From contig KV454012.1 in NCBI GenBank assembly GCA_001661245.1, forward strand, positions 1-64,000: DNA of 64,000 nt, in the 5' to 3' direction. The stretch comes from Pachysolen tannophilus NRRL Y-2460. Lineage: Eukaryota > Ascomycota > Pichiomycetes > Alaninales > Pachysolenaceae. Numbering within the stretch: the first letter of the stretch is position 1; the number at the start of each line of letters is the position of its first letter. A program made the translations under genes and the position numbers. Below, piece by piece: positions 47,803 to 57,695 of this stretch. The notes under the pieces are model-generated. The model was given only the letters and a program-made list of their open reading frames with translations. It was not told the DNA's origin and made no database searches.

Positions 47803-48663
47803 ATGTCACAATTGAGAGAACAACAAGTTCCAGTTTCAAAAGAAAAAGATCCAAATATTGAAGCTATTGCTTCTTATTTAAGGTATAATAAGATATTAAA
47901 ACAAAGACAAGGGAAATTGAATGGGGCTGCTGTTGATTTTTTCAGATTGAAAAGATGTCTAAGAGCTTTAACTGGTGAAGAATATATTAAAAATTCTAAA
48001 AAATATAAAATGCCAAATATAGATTTATTAAATAATGAAAAACAAGCTACACAAATTTTTATTCAATTAATTTCAAAACAATTAATTATACCAGTTAAAA
48101 AATTGAAAACATCAGAAGCTAAAAGACAAAATTTAAAACCAACAAAAAATTTACCATGTTTAATTAATACACAAAAGGCAATTTTATCACCAAATGAATA
48201 TTATTGTTGGAATTTTACACCACCAAACCCATGGTTACCATTTTATTCTATTTTAGGTTTAATAGTAATATTTGGTATTGTTTTATTCCCATTATGGCCA
48301 TTATTTTTAAGAAAAGGTGTTTGGTATATTTCAATGTTATTATTAGGTTTAATTGGATTATTTTTCATAATTGCAATTATAAGATTAATACTTTATTTAA
48401 TTATATTACCATTTGGTCTTAAATTTTGGATTTTCCCAAATTTATTTGAAGATTGTGGATTTTTCGATTCTTTTAAACCATTATATGGATTTGAAGGTGA
48501 ATCTAAAAAATTATCAAAGAAAAAATTACGTAAATCTAAACATCCAACAATTAATAATAAAGAAGAAGATTTAGGAAATTCTTCTGCTGTTAAATCATCA
48601 CAAAACAAAAAACTAGCCAAACGTACAAATAATGTCACTTTAGAAGAAGTTAAAGAAGACTAA
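47803..48663 (+). CDS. SEC62: Sec62, ER post-translational translocation subunit
   Basis: From the first ATG (MSQLREQQVPVSK; GTG codons upstream are not used) the protein has 286 residues. It has a basic cytosolic N-domain with ASYLRYNKILKQRQGKLNG and RLKRCLRALTGEEYI, then two close membrane helices, WLPFYSILGLIVIFGIVLFP and WYISMLLLGLIGLFFIIAII, and a Lys-rich cytosolic tail. The FWIFPNLFEDCGFFDSFKP segment is Sec62-specific. Sec62 with Sec63, Sec71 and Sec72 helps Sec61 import signal-bearing proteins after synthesis. Length is similar to S. cerevisiae Sec62 (283). No abnormalities were noted. Confidence 0.95.
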   Translation: MSQLREQQVPVSKEKDPNIEAIASYLRYNKILKQRQGKLNGAAVDFFRLKRCLRALTGEEYIKNSKKYKMPNIDLLNNEKQATQIFIQLISKQLIIPVKKLKTSEAKRQNLKPTKNLPCLINTQKAILSPNEYYCWNFTPPNPWLPFYSILGLIVIFGIVLFPLWPLFLRKGVWYISMLLLGLIGLFFIIAIIRLILYLIILPFGLKFWIFPNLFEDCGFFDSFKPLYGFEGESKKLSKKKLRKSKHPTINNKEEDLGNSSAVKSSQNKKLAKRTNNVTLEEVKED

Positions 48664-49026
48664 CTAGCTTAATCCTTTATTCTCCTTCTTTATTCTCCTT
48701 CCCCCTTCCCCCATACTCATCCCCCATTCCATCATATATAGAAAAGTGAATGAAATTTTACAAAAAAAAACAAAAAATTTATGAAGGAAAAGAAAAGGTG
48801 TGCGTTGTGTATCAAATATCTCGTTTAGGAAATATAAAATTTTTTTGTTGTTGTCCCATTTTAAATAAAATAAAAGAAATCTTTGATGATCTCTTTAAAA
48901 CTTCTTCTTGTCCTAATAATAATAATATCTTAATTGTTTCCTCTTAGTTTTCTAATCTCTGTTTTCTTTCTTTTTTTTTTCAGAGAGACTAGTTTGATCT
49001 CTTGAAGATCTGATTTACTGATTAAA
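48664..49026. other. Intergenic region, SEC62 / DHR2
   Basis: A 363-bp tandem gap. It has a C/T-rich stretch (48680-48735) after the SEC62 stop, probably 3'-end processing sequence, and a T-rich tract shortly before the DHR2 ATG. Confidence 0.4.
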
Positions 49027-51516
49027 ATGGTAAATGGTTTATCCGCTATAGTGTACGGTAATGATTCTGAAACAAATATTACAAATAAGTCTTTACCATT
49101 AGATGAGCAACTGATGAATATAAGGGTGAGTCCCAAGAAGAGGAAAAGAAGAAAGAAGAACAAAAAGCAAAACGTTGAAGCTTTGAATAATAATGATAAT
49201 GGCGGATTACTAGAAGTCGATGCAGAAGTCGATGCAGACGTCGATACAGAAGTGCGAGGCGAGCTGAAAAAAATAAATAAAAAGATAAAATTTGATTTGG
49301 ATAATAATGTTGAACCAAAAAAGAGAAATATTGATAAAGTAGATCAAAATAATGGTATTGTTTCTTCCAGTGAGATGATAAATAAGTATAGAAAGGATTC
49401 TGTTAATAATGAAACAAATTTTTTAAGGAAAATTTCAAATCATGTTAGGCTGCTGCCTAAAAATGTTGAATTTTTCAGTGATGAAGAAGATGATGAAGAT
49501 GATATAGACGATAGGTCGACACAACAGTTTTCACGTAAATCTATTGATGACTTGAAACGTCGAGCTCAAGATTTACTTAGTATTAGAGAAACGCTACCGG
49601 TTTATAAAGTCAAGAATAGTTTAATACCAAGGTTATTGCAAAATAAAGTAACCGTATTAATTGGTGAAACCGGTTCAGGAAAATCAACACAAATTCCTCA
49701 ATTTTTAATGGAACATTGTTCTAAAAAAAAGGGAATCGCTGTAACACAACCCAGAAGAGTTGCTGCCATAAATTTAGCTACTCGTGTTGCAGAAGAATAT
49801 GGATGTCTTACAGGTGATGAAGTTGGTTATTCTGTTAGATTTCAACATTTATCCAATTCTAAAACCAAACTAAAATATCTCACTGATGGTATGTTATTGA
49901 GAGAATTAATGTTAGATAAAAAATTATCTCAATATGATACCATTATTATTGATGAAGCTCATGAAAGAACTATATTAACTGATTTATTATTGGGATTTTT
50001 GAAAAAATTATTAGAAGAAAGATCAAATGATAATTTTAAAATAATAATTATGTCTGCTACTATTAATGCTGAATATTTTGCAGATTTCTTTGGAGGTTGT
50101 GAAATATTATACGTTGAGGGGAAAATGTACCCTGTTGAACAGTTTTACCTTCCAAAATCTACTGAAGATATTGTTGATACAATGGCAAAATCCATAATTC
50201 AATTAAATTTATCGGAATCTGAAGGTGATATATTGGCTTTTTTACCAGGTCAAGAAGATATCGATAAAACGGTAGCAACTTTGAATAAATTAGCCCCTGA
50301 TTTACCCAAAATTGCACCTTATATAATTGCATTACCCTTATATGCAGCGTTACCATCTTCCCAGCAGGTTAAAATTTTTCAACCTGTAAAGAAAAATCAA
50401 CGTAAAGTTATTGTTGCAACAAATATAGCAGAAACCTCCATTACAATACCAGGGATCAAATATGTCATAGATTCAGGTTTAAGAAAAATTAAGGCATGGA
50501 AACACGAATTAGGGTTATCTACATTGCTTACTGCTCCAATTTCTCAAGCATCGGCAACACAAAGAAGCGGTCGTGCTGGAAGAGAGTCATCAGGAAAATG
50601 TTTTAGACTCTATACTGAAAAAGATTATTTTAAACTTCCTGAACAAACTGATGCTGAGATCGTTAGGTCTGATATCATTTCACCTGTTTTAATTTTGAAA
50701 AAAATGAGAGTCAACAACTTATTTGACTGGCCATGGTTAGAACACCCAGGTGAAAAACCATTGAGCTCTGCAATGTTTCAATTATTATCCCTAGGTGCCT
50801 TGGACTATAATACGGGGGAAATTACGGAATTAGGAGAGAAAATGGCAGTGTTACCATTACAACCACACTTGTCGGCAGTTTTAATCACAGCCAACTCTTA
50901 TGGAGTTTTATCTCCAGTAATTGATATTGTTTCATGTTTGTCTGTAGACAATTTAATATTAACCCCTTCAAATGAAAGAAGAGATGAAGTAAACGAAAGA
51001 AGAAGAAATGCATGCCCATTGGCTAGTAGATACGGTGATTTGATAATGTTAAAAGAGTTATTTGATATATATTTGAGTATTAATGATACTCAGGAAAGAA
51101 AGAAATGGTGTAAAGAATTGGATATTTCTTTTAAAAATTTTAAAAACGTTTTACGAGTTAGAAAACAATTGAGAGAATATATGAAGACTCTTCACTTAAA
51201 GGAAAAGAACTTATTTGAAAATGAAGAAGAAAACACTCCTTTAGATATTAAATCCACGTTAAAATCGTTCTTGAAAGGTTTTATAACTAATACAGCAATA
51301 GGTATGCCTGATAGATCATACAGAACTGTTGTTGGAGGGAATTTGATATCTGTGCATCCCTCTTCTATGATTTTTGGACAAAAAAATGATGCAATCATGT
51401 ACATTGAATATGTGTTTACTACGAAAGGATACGGAAGAAATGTTAGTGTAATAGAACTAGACTGGTTACAAGAAATTTCACCAAACTTGTTGGGAACTAG
51501 AATCAGTGTTAACTAA
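49027..51516 (+). CDS. DHR2: Dhr2-like DEAH-box RNA helicase (ribosome biogenesis)
   Basis: 829 residues. A Lys/Asp-rich N-terminal extension (about 1-170) has basic nuclear-localisation-like KKRKRRKKNKK. The helicase core has motif I GETGSGKST (near 212), motif II DEAH (near 308), motif III SAT, and motif VI QRSGRAGR. The HA2/winged-helix region (PGEKPLSSAMFQLLSLGALD) and C-terminal OB fold (TNTAIGMPDRSYRTVVGGN, YVFTTKGYGRNVSVIELDW) match Dhr2 rather than the Prp2/16/22/43 splicing helicases. Dhr2 works in the nucleolus on 18S rRNA maturation. All catalytic motifs look intact. A 31-bp A homopolymer follows the stop codon by about 10 bp. Confidence 0.88.
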   Translation: MVNGLSAIVYGNDSETNITNKSLPLDEQLMNIRVSPKKRKRRKKNKKQNVEALNNNDNGGLLEVDAEVDADVDTEVRGELKKINKKIKFDLDNNVEPKKRNIDKVDQNNGIVSSSEMINKYRKDSVNNETNFLRKISNHVRLLPKNVEFFSDEEDDEDDIDDRSTQQFSRKSIDDLKRRAQDLLSIRETLPVYKVKNSLIPRLLQNKVTVLIGETGSGKSTQIPQFLMEHCSKKKGIAVTQPRRVAAINLATRVAEEYGCLTGDEVGYSVRFQHLSNSKTKLKYLTDGMLLRELMLDKKLSQYDTIIIDEAHERTILTDLLLGFLKKLLEERSNDNFKIIIMSATINAEYFADFFGGCEILYVEGKMYPVEQFYLPKSTEDIVDTMAKSIIQLNLSESEGDILAFLPGQEDIDKTVATLNKLAPDLPKIAPYIIALPLYAALPSSQQVKIFQPVKKNQRKVIVATNIAETSITIPGIKYVIDSGLRKIKAWKHELGLSTLLTAPISQASATQRSGRAGRESSGKCFRLYTEKDYFKLPEQTDAEIVRSDIISPVLILKKMRVNNLFDWPWLEHPGEKPLSSAMFQLLSLGALDYNTGEITELGEKMAVLPLQPHLSAVLITANSYGVLSPVIDIVSCLSVDNLILTPSNERRDEVNERRRNACPLASRYGDLIMLKELFDIYLSINDTQERKKWCKELDISFKNFKNVLRVRKQLREYMKTLHLKEKNLFENEEENTPLDIKSTLKSFLKGFITNTAIGMPDRSYRTVVGGNLISVHPSSMIFGQKNDAIMYIEYVFTTKGYGRNVSVIELDWLQEISPNLLGTRISVN

Positions 51517-51522
51517 GTGGTC

Positions 51523-51561
<39 letters not shown>

Positions 51562-52078
51562 GTCATATCCTATAAGTCGTTTAAAAATGACTGAACAAAT
51601 TAGAGTCTTCAAATGCACCATTGAATCAATCACTTAACATTCCAAGCTATTTGATTAGTAAGATTTGAAATACAATCCAATGGTGAACTTTCTTCTGTAC
51701 CTTTGATTCGAGATTACCTAGTCTAATATTTGGATGGATGCTAGTGTTAGATTTCTTGCTGTCGGACAACAATTGTTCAACTATTTCCGTTAATTCCCTC
51801 ATTTTGAAGTCAAAAAGTTAAGAGGAAAGGGTTTAGCTTTTAAACAAATACGCTTTATATTTACACAAATGAATTGGATGTCTTTGATATGTTCCCGCAA
51901 AAACCTTCAGCGAAGGGACTGTGACTGTGAGTTTTTGAACAGGTAATCAAAACGTATATAATGCTGTCTTTAGCAACTCTGTGATTAATTTTTTTTTTCT
52001 TTTCGAATAATAAAACAAAAAATACGAAAAGCCAAATCACAGCTTGAAAACAAAAAGAACAAAAAGATTACTAACTCA
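51517..52078. other. Intergenic region with long poly(A) tract and a small minus-strand frame
   Basis: A 562-bp gap. A run of 31 A spans 51527-51557. A minus-strand frame of 51 codons (51802..51647) has non-repetitive composition and is discussed as a finding; it is not called as a gene. The rest is the promoter of the reductase gene, with T- and A-rich tracts near 51989-52060. Confidence 0.45.
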
Positions 52079-53176
52079 ATGTCAATACCAACTTCTATCG
52101 ATAGAATCGTCATTAAAAACAGAATCTCTAGGAATGACAGCGACGTAATCATTCATTTTGGTCAAAAAGACTCGACGTTTGAATTTGTGACAGTTCCTTT
52201 TAATCCGAACTTTCTCAAACACGGTGAAATCTTGATCAAACCAATTTATTTTAGTAATGATCCAATGCAGAAATCATGGCTAGTCAACTGGTCTCCTGAT
52301 GAACTTAAAAGGTCTCCATTGCCAGCTCTACCACTTGGTCAGCCATTGATAAGTGATGGTATTGCGGAAGTTATCTTATCAAAGTCATCTAAATTTGCAG
52401 TCGGTGATAAAGTTTCTGGTCTTATGAATTGGAGTACTTATTGTGTTGTTTCTGAATCCAGTAGAATCAACAAAATCAATGAATCTTTTGGTTTACCTTT
52501 GACTTTATATTTATCTGCTCTTGGTTTGACAGGTCTTACTGCTTATTTTGGCATCAAAGAAACTTGCAAGGTCAAAGAAACTGATATTGTTGTTATCTCT
52601 GGAGCTTCAGGTGCGACTGGTTCTATTGCTGTTCAAATTGCCAAGAAAATGTGCAAGGCAAAGAAAGTCATTGGTATTGCGGGCACAAAGGAAAAATGTG
52701 AATGGGTTAAATCACTTGGTGCTGATGCTTGTATTGATTATTGTGATCCAAATTTCGAAAATAATTTTTCGAAAGAATTAGGTGATGATGAAGTTGATAT
52801 TTTTTATGACCTAGTTGGTGGTAAAATTTTGAATTTTTTATTTACTAAAGTTAAGAAACATGGTAAAATTGTCTCTGCAGGTGCGATTACTTTACTTTCA
52901 AATATTGATGAAATGAAGCTTACTAATTGGATAAATGTTATTGTCAAAGATTTTACAATTCAAGGTTTTCTTTTAAGTGATCATATGGCCAACGTATCAA
53001 CCGCTCTTATGGATATAATAGGCAGTATCAAATCAAACTTGATTAAAACAGATGATATTGTTCACGTTTATGACTTGTCTAAAGATAAAAATGATTTTAA
53101 GAAAATTCCCGAAACTTGGAATCAGTTTCTCTCTCATTCAAGCCCTAAAGGTAAGACAGTTATCAAAGTAGCATAA
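52079..53176 (+). CDS. NADP-dependent MDR reductase, YML131W-like
   Basis: The 365-residue medium-chain reductase is the same length as S. cerevisiae YML131W and resembles 2-alkenal/curcumin/leukotriene-B4-dehydrogenase-type enzymes. A GroES-like N-domain includes LIKPIYFSNDPMQKSWL and VGDKVSGLMNW. The Rossmann cofactor domain has VVISGASGATGSIAVQIAKK (AxxGxxG-type) and GIAGTKEKCEW, then DLVGG. The zinc-binding residues of alcohol dehydrogenases are absent, as in this quinone/alkenal reductase branch. Substrate is probably an alpha,beta-unsaturated carbonyl, using NADPH; this is family inference. It starts at the first ATG, after an A-rich leader. Confidence 0.82.
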   Translation: MSIPTSIDRIVIKNRISRNDSDVIIHFGQKDSTFEFVTVPFNPNFLKHGEILIKPIYFSNDPMQKSWLVNWSPDELKRSPLPALPLGQPLISDGIAEVILSKSSKFAVGDKVSGLMNWSTYCVVSESSRINKINESFGLPLTLYLSALGLTGLTAYFGIKETCKVKETDIVVISGASGATGSIAVQIAKKMCKAKKVIGIAGTKEKCEWVKSLGADACIDYCDPNFENNFSKELGDDEVDIFYDLVGGKILNFLFTKVKKHGKIVSAGAITLLSNIDEMKLTNWINVIVKDFTIQGFLLSDHMANVSTALMDIIGSIKSNLIKTDDIVHVYDLSKDKNDFKKIPETWNQFLSHSSPKGKTVIKVA

Positions 53177-53575
53177 CTTCAAACCAAAATTTCTTTTATA
53201 TGGACTACTTACTACTTTTCGATTTTTTTAATGATATTACTTATTACTTCTACGAAACAGCCTTTTCGTTGGCTTCTTTTCCTTTTTTTTCTTCTTCTTT
53301 TTTTTTTTAATTTGAAAAGAATGGTTTATTCAAAGAGACAGAATCAACCAACTAGTTGCCGTTATTCGCATTTTTATTCTCAATATATAATTTATAATCT
53401 TCATTTATTCACCTTGGATTGAGCCTATTTTCGTTATAAACCACAAAGCAAAGTCGTTTAGAATCAATCAAAATCTAGTTAAATAAGAAATTTGTTTAGT
53501 ACCACAATTAATCTCATCTTGTACCATAAATCAATAGTACTGAGTTAATTGGTATTATATAAGATAGATGTTAAC
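53177..53575. other. Intergenic region
   Basis: A 399-bp gap. A T-rich tract (53282-53308) follows the reductase gene, and a promoter-like AT stretch precedes FMP30. A short plus-strand frame (53231-53422) is low-complexity and not supported. Confidence 0.4.
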
Positions 53576-54850
53576 ATGGGGATGGTAATTCCGTTAAAGG
53601 CTAAGTTAGGTCTTGGTATAATTGTTGGTTATGCCACATATACGGCATATATTTCTATTAGGACGAATTTAGAAATCAATAGGAGATCTAAGCTATTTGG
53701 CGCTAAGGCTGAGAGAAGTTCAGATGATGACAATGAAGAATCAAATGTTCCATTGAAATTTGAAGTTTTGAATATAGGTGGTAGGTTTGAAAATCCATTT
53801 CCTGAGTATAGGCTGCAAAGCTTGTTTGAGTTTGTGCTTTCTAGAATATTGGAATTATTTGAAGGTAGATCTCGAGGTAAATTACCTAAATCCAATGAAG
53901 TTTTAAGAGAATTATTACCAGTTTATAAACCAAATTTTCAACTTTTATTTAATAATTCTGATAGTAAGGAATCGGAGTTCATTAAAAATTTACCACCTTT
54001 GTGCGATCGGTTGACTTTTACCTGGTTAGGTCAAAGCTGTTCTTATTTCCAATTATCGAATATATCATTTTTAACTGATCCAATTTTTGAAGATTATATA
54101 ATAAACAAGACCATTGGTCCCAAGAGGATCACTCCTTCGCCTTGTAAGTTGAATGAATTACCAGTGCCAGATTTTGTAATGGTTTCTCATAATCATCCTG
54201 ATCATTTGGAAGAAGCAAGTATTAAAGAAATTGGTAATAAATCGACATGGATTGTTCCACTTGGTTTAAAAAAATATTTGGCTAGAAGAGGAATATACAA
54301 GACTTTAGAAATGTCATGGTGGGAAAGACAGCCTATAGATATTAAAAATAATAATAATAACGACAAGTATGAAATTGTTTGTCTACCAGCATTACATTGG
54401 TCTGGACGCTACGTATATGATTCCAACTCCTCATTATGGTGTTCTTTTTTAATTTTGAAAAATGGGAAATCTATATTTTACCATGCTGGTGATACAGGTT
54501 ATTCTAAAGAATTATTTAAAGAAATATACAAGATTTACGGACCAACCAAGTTCTCAATGCTTCCCATTGGCCAGTATTGCCCCCAATGGCACCAGAAATC
54601 AAGGCATATTACCCCTGAAGAAGCCGTAAAGATAATGGATGATATGCATAGTGAGAAAATTGTTGGTGTTCATTGGGGTACTTTTATATTAAGTAGTGAA
54701 TGGTTCTTGGAACCAAAAGTATTATTTGAAAAATTTGCCAGAGATTTAAATAAACAAGATGATATTCTTGTTCCTAAATTTGGTGAAACTTTTTGTGTTG
54801 ATATAAATTCTTCATCAAAGAATAAGGAAGATATCGAGATACAAAAGTGA
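53576..54850 (+). CDS. FMP30: Fmp30/NAPE-PLD-like metallo-beta-lactamase hydrolase
   Basis: The first true ATG gives 424 residues. An N-terminal membrane helix (LGLGIIVGYATYTAYISI) anchors it, and the metallo-beta-lactamase fold follows. The metal site HxHxDH is SHNHPDHLE near residue 205, then the HWSGRYVYD block, HAGDTGYS and HWGTF. S. cerevisiae Fmp30 (468 residues) is a mitochondrial inner-membrane protein linked to N-acylethanolamine and cardiolipin/phosphatidylethanolamine metabolism. All metal-binding motifs are intact. Alternative starts three codons downstream (MVIPL) would alter only two residues. It converges on ECM31. Confidence 0.88.
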   Translation: MGMVIPLKAKLGLGIIVGYATYTAYISIRTNLEINRRSKLFGAKAERSSDDDNEESNVPLKFEVLNIGGRFENPFPEYRLQSLFEFVLSRILELFEGRSRGKLPKSNEVLRELLPVYKPNFQLLFNNSDSKESEFIKNLPPLCDRLTFTWLGQSCSYFQLSNISFLTDPIFEDYIINKTIGPKRITPSPCKLNELPVPDFVMVSHNHPDHLEEASIKEIGNKSTWIVPLGLKKYLARRGIYKTLEMSWWERQPIDIKNNNNNDKYEIVCLPALHWSGRYVYDSNSSLWCSFLILKNGKSIFYHAGDTGYSKELFKEIYKIYGPTKFSMLPIGQYCPQWHQKSRHITPEEAVKIMDDMHSEKIVGVHWGTFILSSEWFLEPKVLFEKFARDLNKQDDILVPKFGETFCVDINSSSKNKEDIEIQK

Positions 54851-54999
54851 TCAATACATTAGCATTGTTTTATTCGTTTTTCAATAGAATCTATATATAT
54901 ATATATAAAATGATTTTATAAGTATTTTTTGTATGTTCAATATATTTATATATACATTAAAAGCTCTATAAGTGCTCTCTCTATTTTTTTTTTATTCTT

Positions 55000-55935
55000 T
55001 CAAATTTTAATGTCTTTTGCAGCTTTTACAAACTCTTGAAATACTTCATCTTTTATTCCGTATTCATGTTTTTTCTCAGGGTATTCTCTATTCTTAACTT
55101 CATTACCATACTTGTTTAAAGCTTCTAATCCTTTCCCATAAAAATTTTCATATTGTTTTAAAAACTTTGGAATTCTTTCAGATTCTGAACACCCTAAGAG
55201 ATCACCTTGTACTAATACTTGTCCACTTGTTGAATTTCCAGCTCCAATACCTATGGTTGGAACACTTATATTTTCAGTAATAAATTTAGCCAATTTTGAA
55301 GGAATACATTCTAATACTAACAACGACACTCCCAAACGATTTAAAAAACAAGCTTCTTTATAAATTTCCAAAGCATCCTTCAATGCTTGTCCTTGAACTT
55401 TAAAACCAGAAGTTTTGCTAAACCTTTGAGGTTTTAAACCTATGTGACCGGTAACAGGAATACCTATATCTATTAATCTCTTAATCTCTTTCTCATATTC
55501 GTATGAACCTTCAATTTTGATAGACTGTATCTTACCCAATTTCATCAATTTAATAGAGTTATCAATACATTGAGCTGTAGAGCTTTCAAAACTACCATAT
55601 GGTAAATCGCAAATCAAAAATTTCTTTGAGACACCTCTAGTAACAGCTTTCGATAAGTAATAAAATTCTTCAAATGAAATCTCTAAAGTAGAATTATAAC
55701 CTAAAGAAACCATCGAAAGTGAATCCCCAATAAGAATCATATCTATATTACTAGCATTATCTGCAATCTTTGCCGTTATATAATCATGAGCTGTAATACA
55801 TGTCAATGGAACCTTATTCTGGTATAAATTATAGATCTCTGATAAAGTTGTCTGTCCCACCCTCTGACTATGAGAAGAATACTTCCGTAATCTAGAAAAA
55901 TAACCAACACTCTTCGAAACAGAGTTCCTAAACAT
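55000..55935 (-). CDS. ECM31: Ketopantoate hydroxymethyltransferase
   Basis: A 311-residue enzyme (S. cerevisiae Ecm31 has 312), the first committed step in pantothenate/CoA synthesis. It transfers a hydroxymethyl group from 5,10-methylene-tetrahydrofolate to alpha-ketoisovalerate. Motifs: TCITAHDYITAKIAD, MILIGDSLSMVSLGYNST with metal-binding Asp, VTGHIGLKPQ, and GIGAGNSTSGQVLVQGDLLG. The basic, Ser-rich N-terminus (MFRNSVSKSVGYFSRLRKYS) looks like a mitochondrial presequence. The gene is short and intact. Its start faces MSY1 across 207 bp of divergent promoter. Confidence 0.95.
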   Translation of the reverse strand: MFRNSVSKSVGYFSRLRKYSSHSQRVGQTTLSEIYNLYQNKVPLTCITAHDYITAKIADNASNIDMILIGDSLSMVSLGYNSTLEISFEEFYYLSKAVTRGVSKKFLICDLPYGSFESSTAQCIDNSIKLMKLGKIQSIKIEGSYEYEKEIKRLIDIGIPVTGHIGLKPQRFSKTSGFKVQGQALKDALEIYKEACFLNRLGVSLLVLECIPSKLAKFITENISVPTIGIGAGNSTSGQVLVQGDLLGCSESERIPKFLKQYENFYGKGLEALNKYGNEVKNREYPEKKHEYGIKDEVFQEFVKAAKDIKI

Positions 55936-56142
55936 CTTCTATTCTCTCACAATAGAAATCAATTCAAACTTTTTGATCAAGTCGTTTTAAACAATGATTC
56001 ATTCGTATAGTAAATTTTTGGATCTACTGTTGAAAAGAAAAAGGTGAAAAAAAAATGAAAAAAAAAACTTGTGGTGAAAAATTCGAAAAATGTACCAAAA
56101 ACTAACGAGTTGATGATACTAACAATTCAATAAATATTGAAG

Positions 56143-57663
56143 ATGAAAGCGGTGCTAAGACTAGCCAAGAGATCATGTGCCACCAGTGTTATATTTAAGA
56201 GATGTATAAATACAGAGAGTGTATCATCTGCTTTAAAGTTTTTGTCTGGTTACATAGAATTGAAAGATGAATCATTTGTGAAAGAACTGAGTTCACCAAT
56301 ATTACAAAATTTGAAGAAAAGAGGGTTGATAGAGCAAATCACAGATGAAGTGTCTCTAAATGATAAGTTATTGAAAAAAGAGAAGCTTTCACTTTATTGT
56401 GGAGCAGATCCGACTGCTCCTTCTTTACATATTGGTAATCTTTTACCCTTGATGGTTCTTTTACATTTCAACTTAAGAGGTCATGATATAGTAGGACTTG
56501 TCGGTGGAGCAACAGGTGCTGTAGGTGACCCTTCAGGTAGATCCAGTGCCAGGACTGCCATGAGAGATGATGTAAGAAATGATAACACTGAAAAAATCAA
56601 GATGCAATTGAGTAATTTTTTAAAAACTGGTGTTAAAATTGCCAAGAGTAGGAATCCTGGTTTTCCAAGAAAAGGTGATACACAAATCGTTAATAATCAT
56701 TTGTGGTGGAAAGATGTTAACATGTTACAATTTTTAGCAGACTATGGACCACATATTAGAGTTGGAACTATGCTTGCTAGAGATTCAGTCAAGTCAAGAT
56801 TAGATACTACTTCTGGTTTAGGGTTTAATGAATTTACCTACCAAATCTTACAAGCATTTGATTTCCATTATTTGAACAAGACATTAGGAGTTAATATTGA
56901 AGTTGGTGGAAATGATCAGTATGGTAATATTATTGCTGGAATTGATTTAATAACTAGAATTGGGAAACAGGATTTAAACCATCAAAAATTTAAAAATCAT
57001 GTTTATGGTTTAACAGTTCCATTATTAACTACTTCTGATGGTCAAAAATTTGGTAAAAGTGCTGGAAATGCAATTTTTATTGATAAAGATTTAACATCAT
57101 CTTATGAATTATTTCAATTTTTAATTAATGTTGAAGATGATGATGTTGGGAAATTTTTATATAAATTTTCCTTTTTACCAATTGATTTAATTAACAATTT
57201 ATTAGAAAGACATTTTGAAAATAAAAGATTAAGAATTGCACAAAAATTTCTTGCAATTGAATTATGTGATTTAATTCATGGTGATGGTTGTGGTTTAAAT
57301 AATTTGATTATTTCTGATTTTTTATTCTCAGATAATGATAATAATAAGTTTCCAACTTCTGAAGTTATAAAAGCTTTCAAAGAACAAAAATTATTATTAC
57401 AAATGACTTCAGATGAATTAGATCAAATTGAAATTTATAAATTATTAACAAATATCAAATCTAAAAATCAATCCAATAATAATCTTTATACAAATAAGGA
57501 TTTGAAAAGATTAATATCTGGTGGTGGAGTATATATTGGCTTTAAAAGAGAACAATTTAAATCATTAGATGATAAAATAGATTTGAAAAAGCATTTACTA
57601 GATGATAAATTATTAATTATTAGATTAGGAAAGAAAGATTATCATTTAATAGAACTTGTATAA
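56143..57663 (+). CDS. MSY1: Mitochondrial tyrosyl-tRNA synthetase
   Basis: 506 residues (S. cerevisiae Msy1 has 492), starting at MKAVLRLAKRSCATS, a typical mitochondrial presequence. The class I tRNA-synthetase core has YCGADPTAPSLHIGN (HIGH-like) near residues 82-97. It then has GGATGAVGDPSGRSSARTAM, the tyrosine-specific EVGGNDQYGN, and KFGKSAGNA (the KMSKS equivalent) near 301. The C-terminal S4-like domain includes LISGGGVYIGFKR. It charges mitochondrial tRNA-Tyr. All motifs look intact; a few Asn-rich inserts occur near 405-450. Confidence 0.95.
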   Translation: MKAVLRLAKRSCATSVIFKRCINTESVSSALKFLSGYIELKDESFVKELSSPILQNLKKRGLIEQITDEVSLNDKLLKKEKLSLYCGADPTAPSLHIGNLLPLMVLLHFNLRGHDIVGLVGGATGAVGDPSGRSSARTAMRDDVRNDNTEKIKMQLSNFLKTGVKIAKSRNPGFPRKGDTQIVNNHLWWKDVNMLQFLADYGPHIRVGTMLARDSVKSRLDTTSGLGFNEFTYQILQAFDFHYLNKTLGVNIEVGGNDQYGNIIAGIDLITRIGKQDLNHQKFKNHVYGLTVPLLTTSDGQKFGKSAGNAIFIDKDLTSSYELFQFLINVEDDDVGKFLYKFSFLPIDLINNLLERHFENKRLRIAQKFLAIELCDLIHGDGCGLNNLIISDFLFSDNDNNKFPTSEVIKAFKEQKLLLQMTSDELDQIEIYKLLTNIKSKNQSNNNLYTNKDLKRLISGGGVYIGFKREQFKSLDDKIDLKKHLLDDKLLIIRLGKKDYHLIELV

Positions 57664-57695
57664 AGTAAAAATAAAAATTAGATTAAAATATTAAA

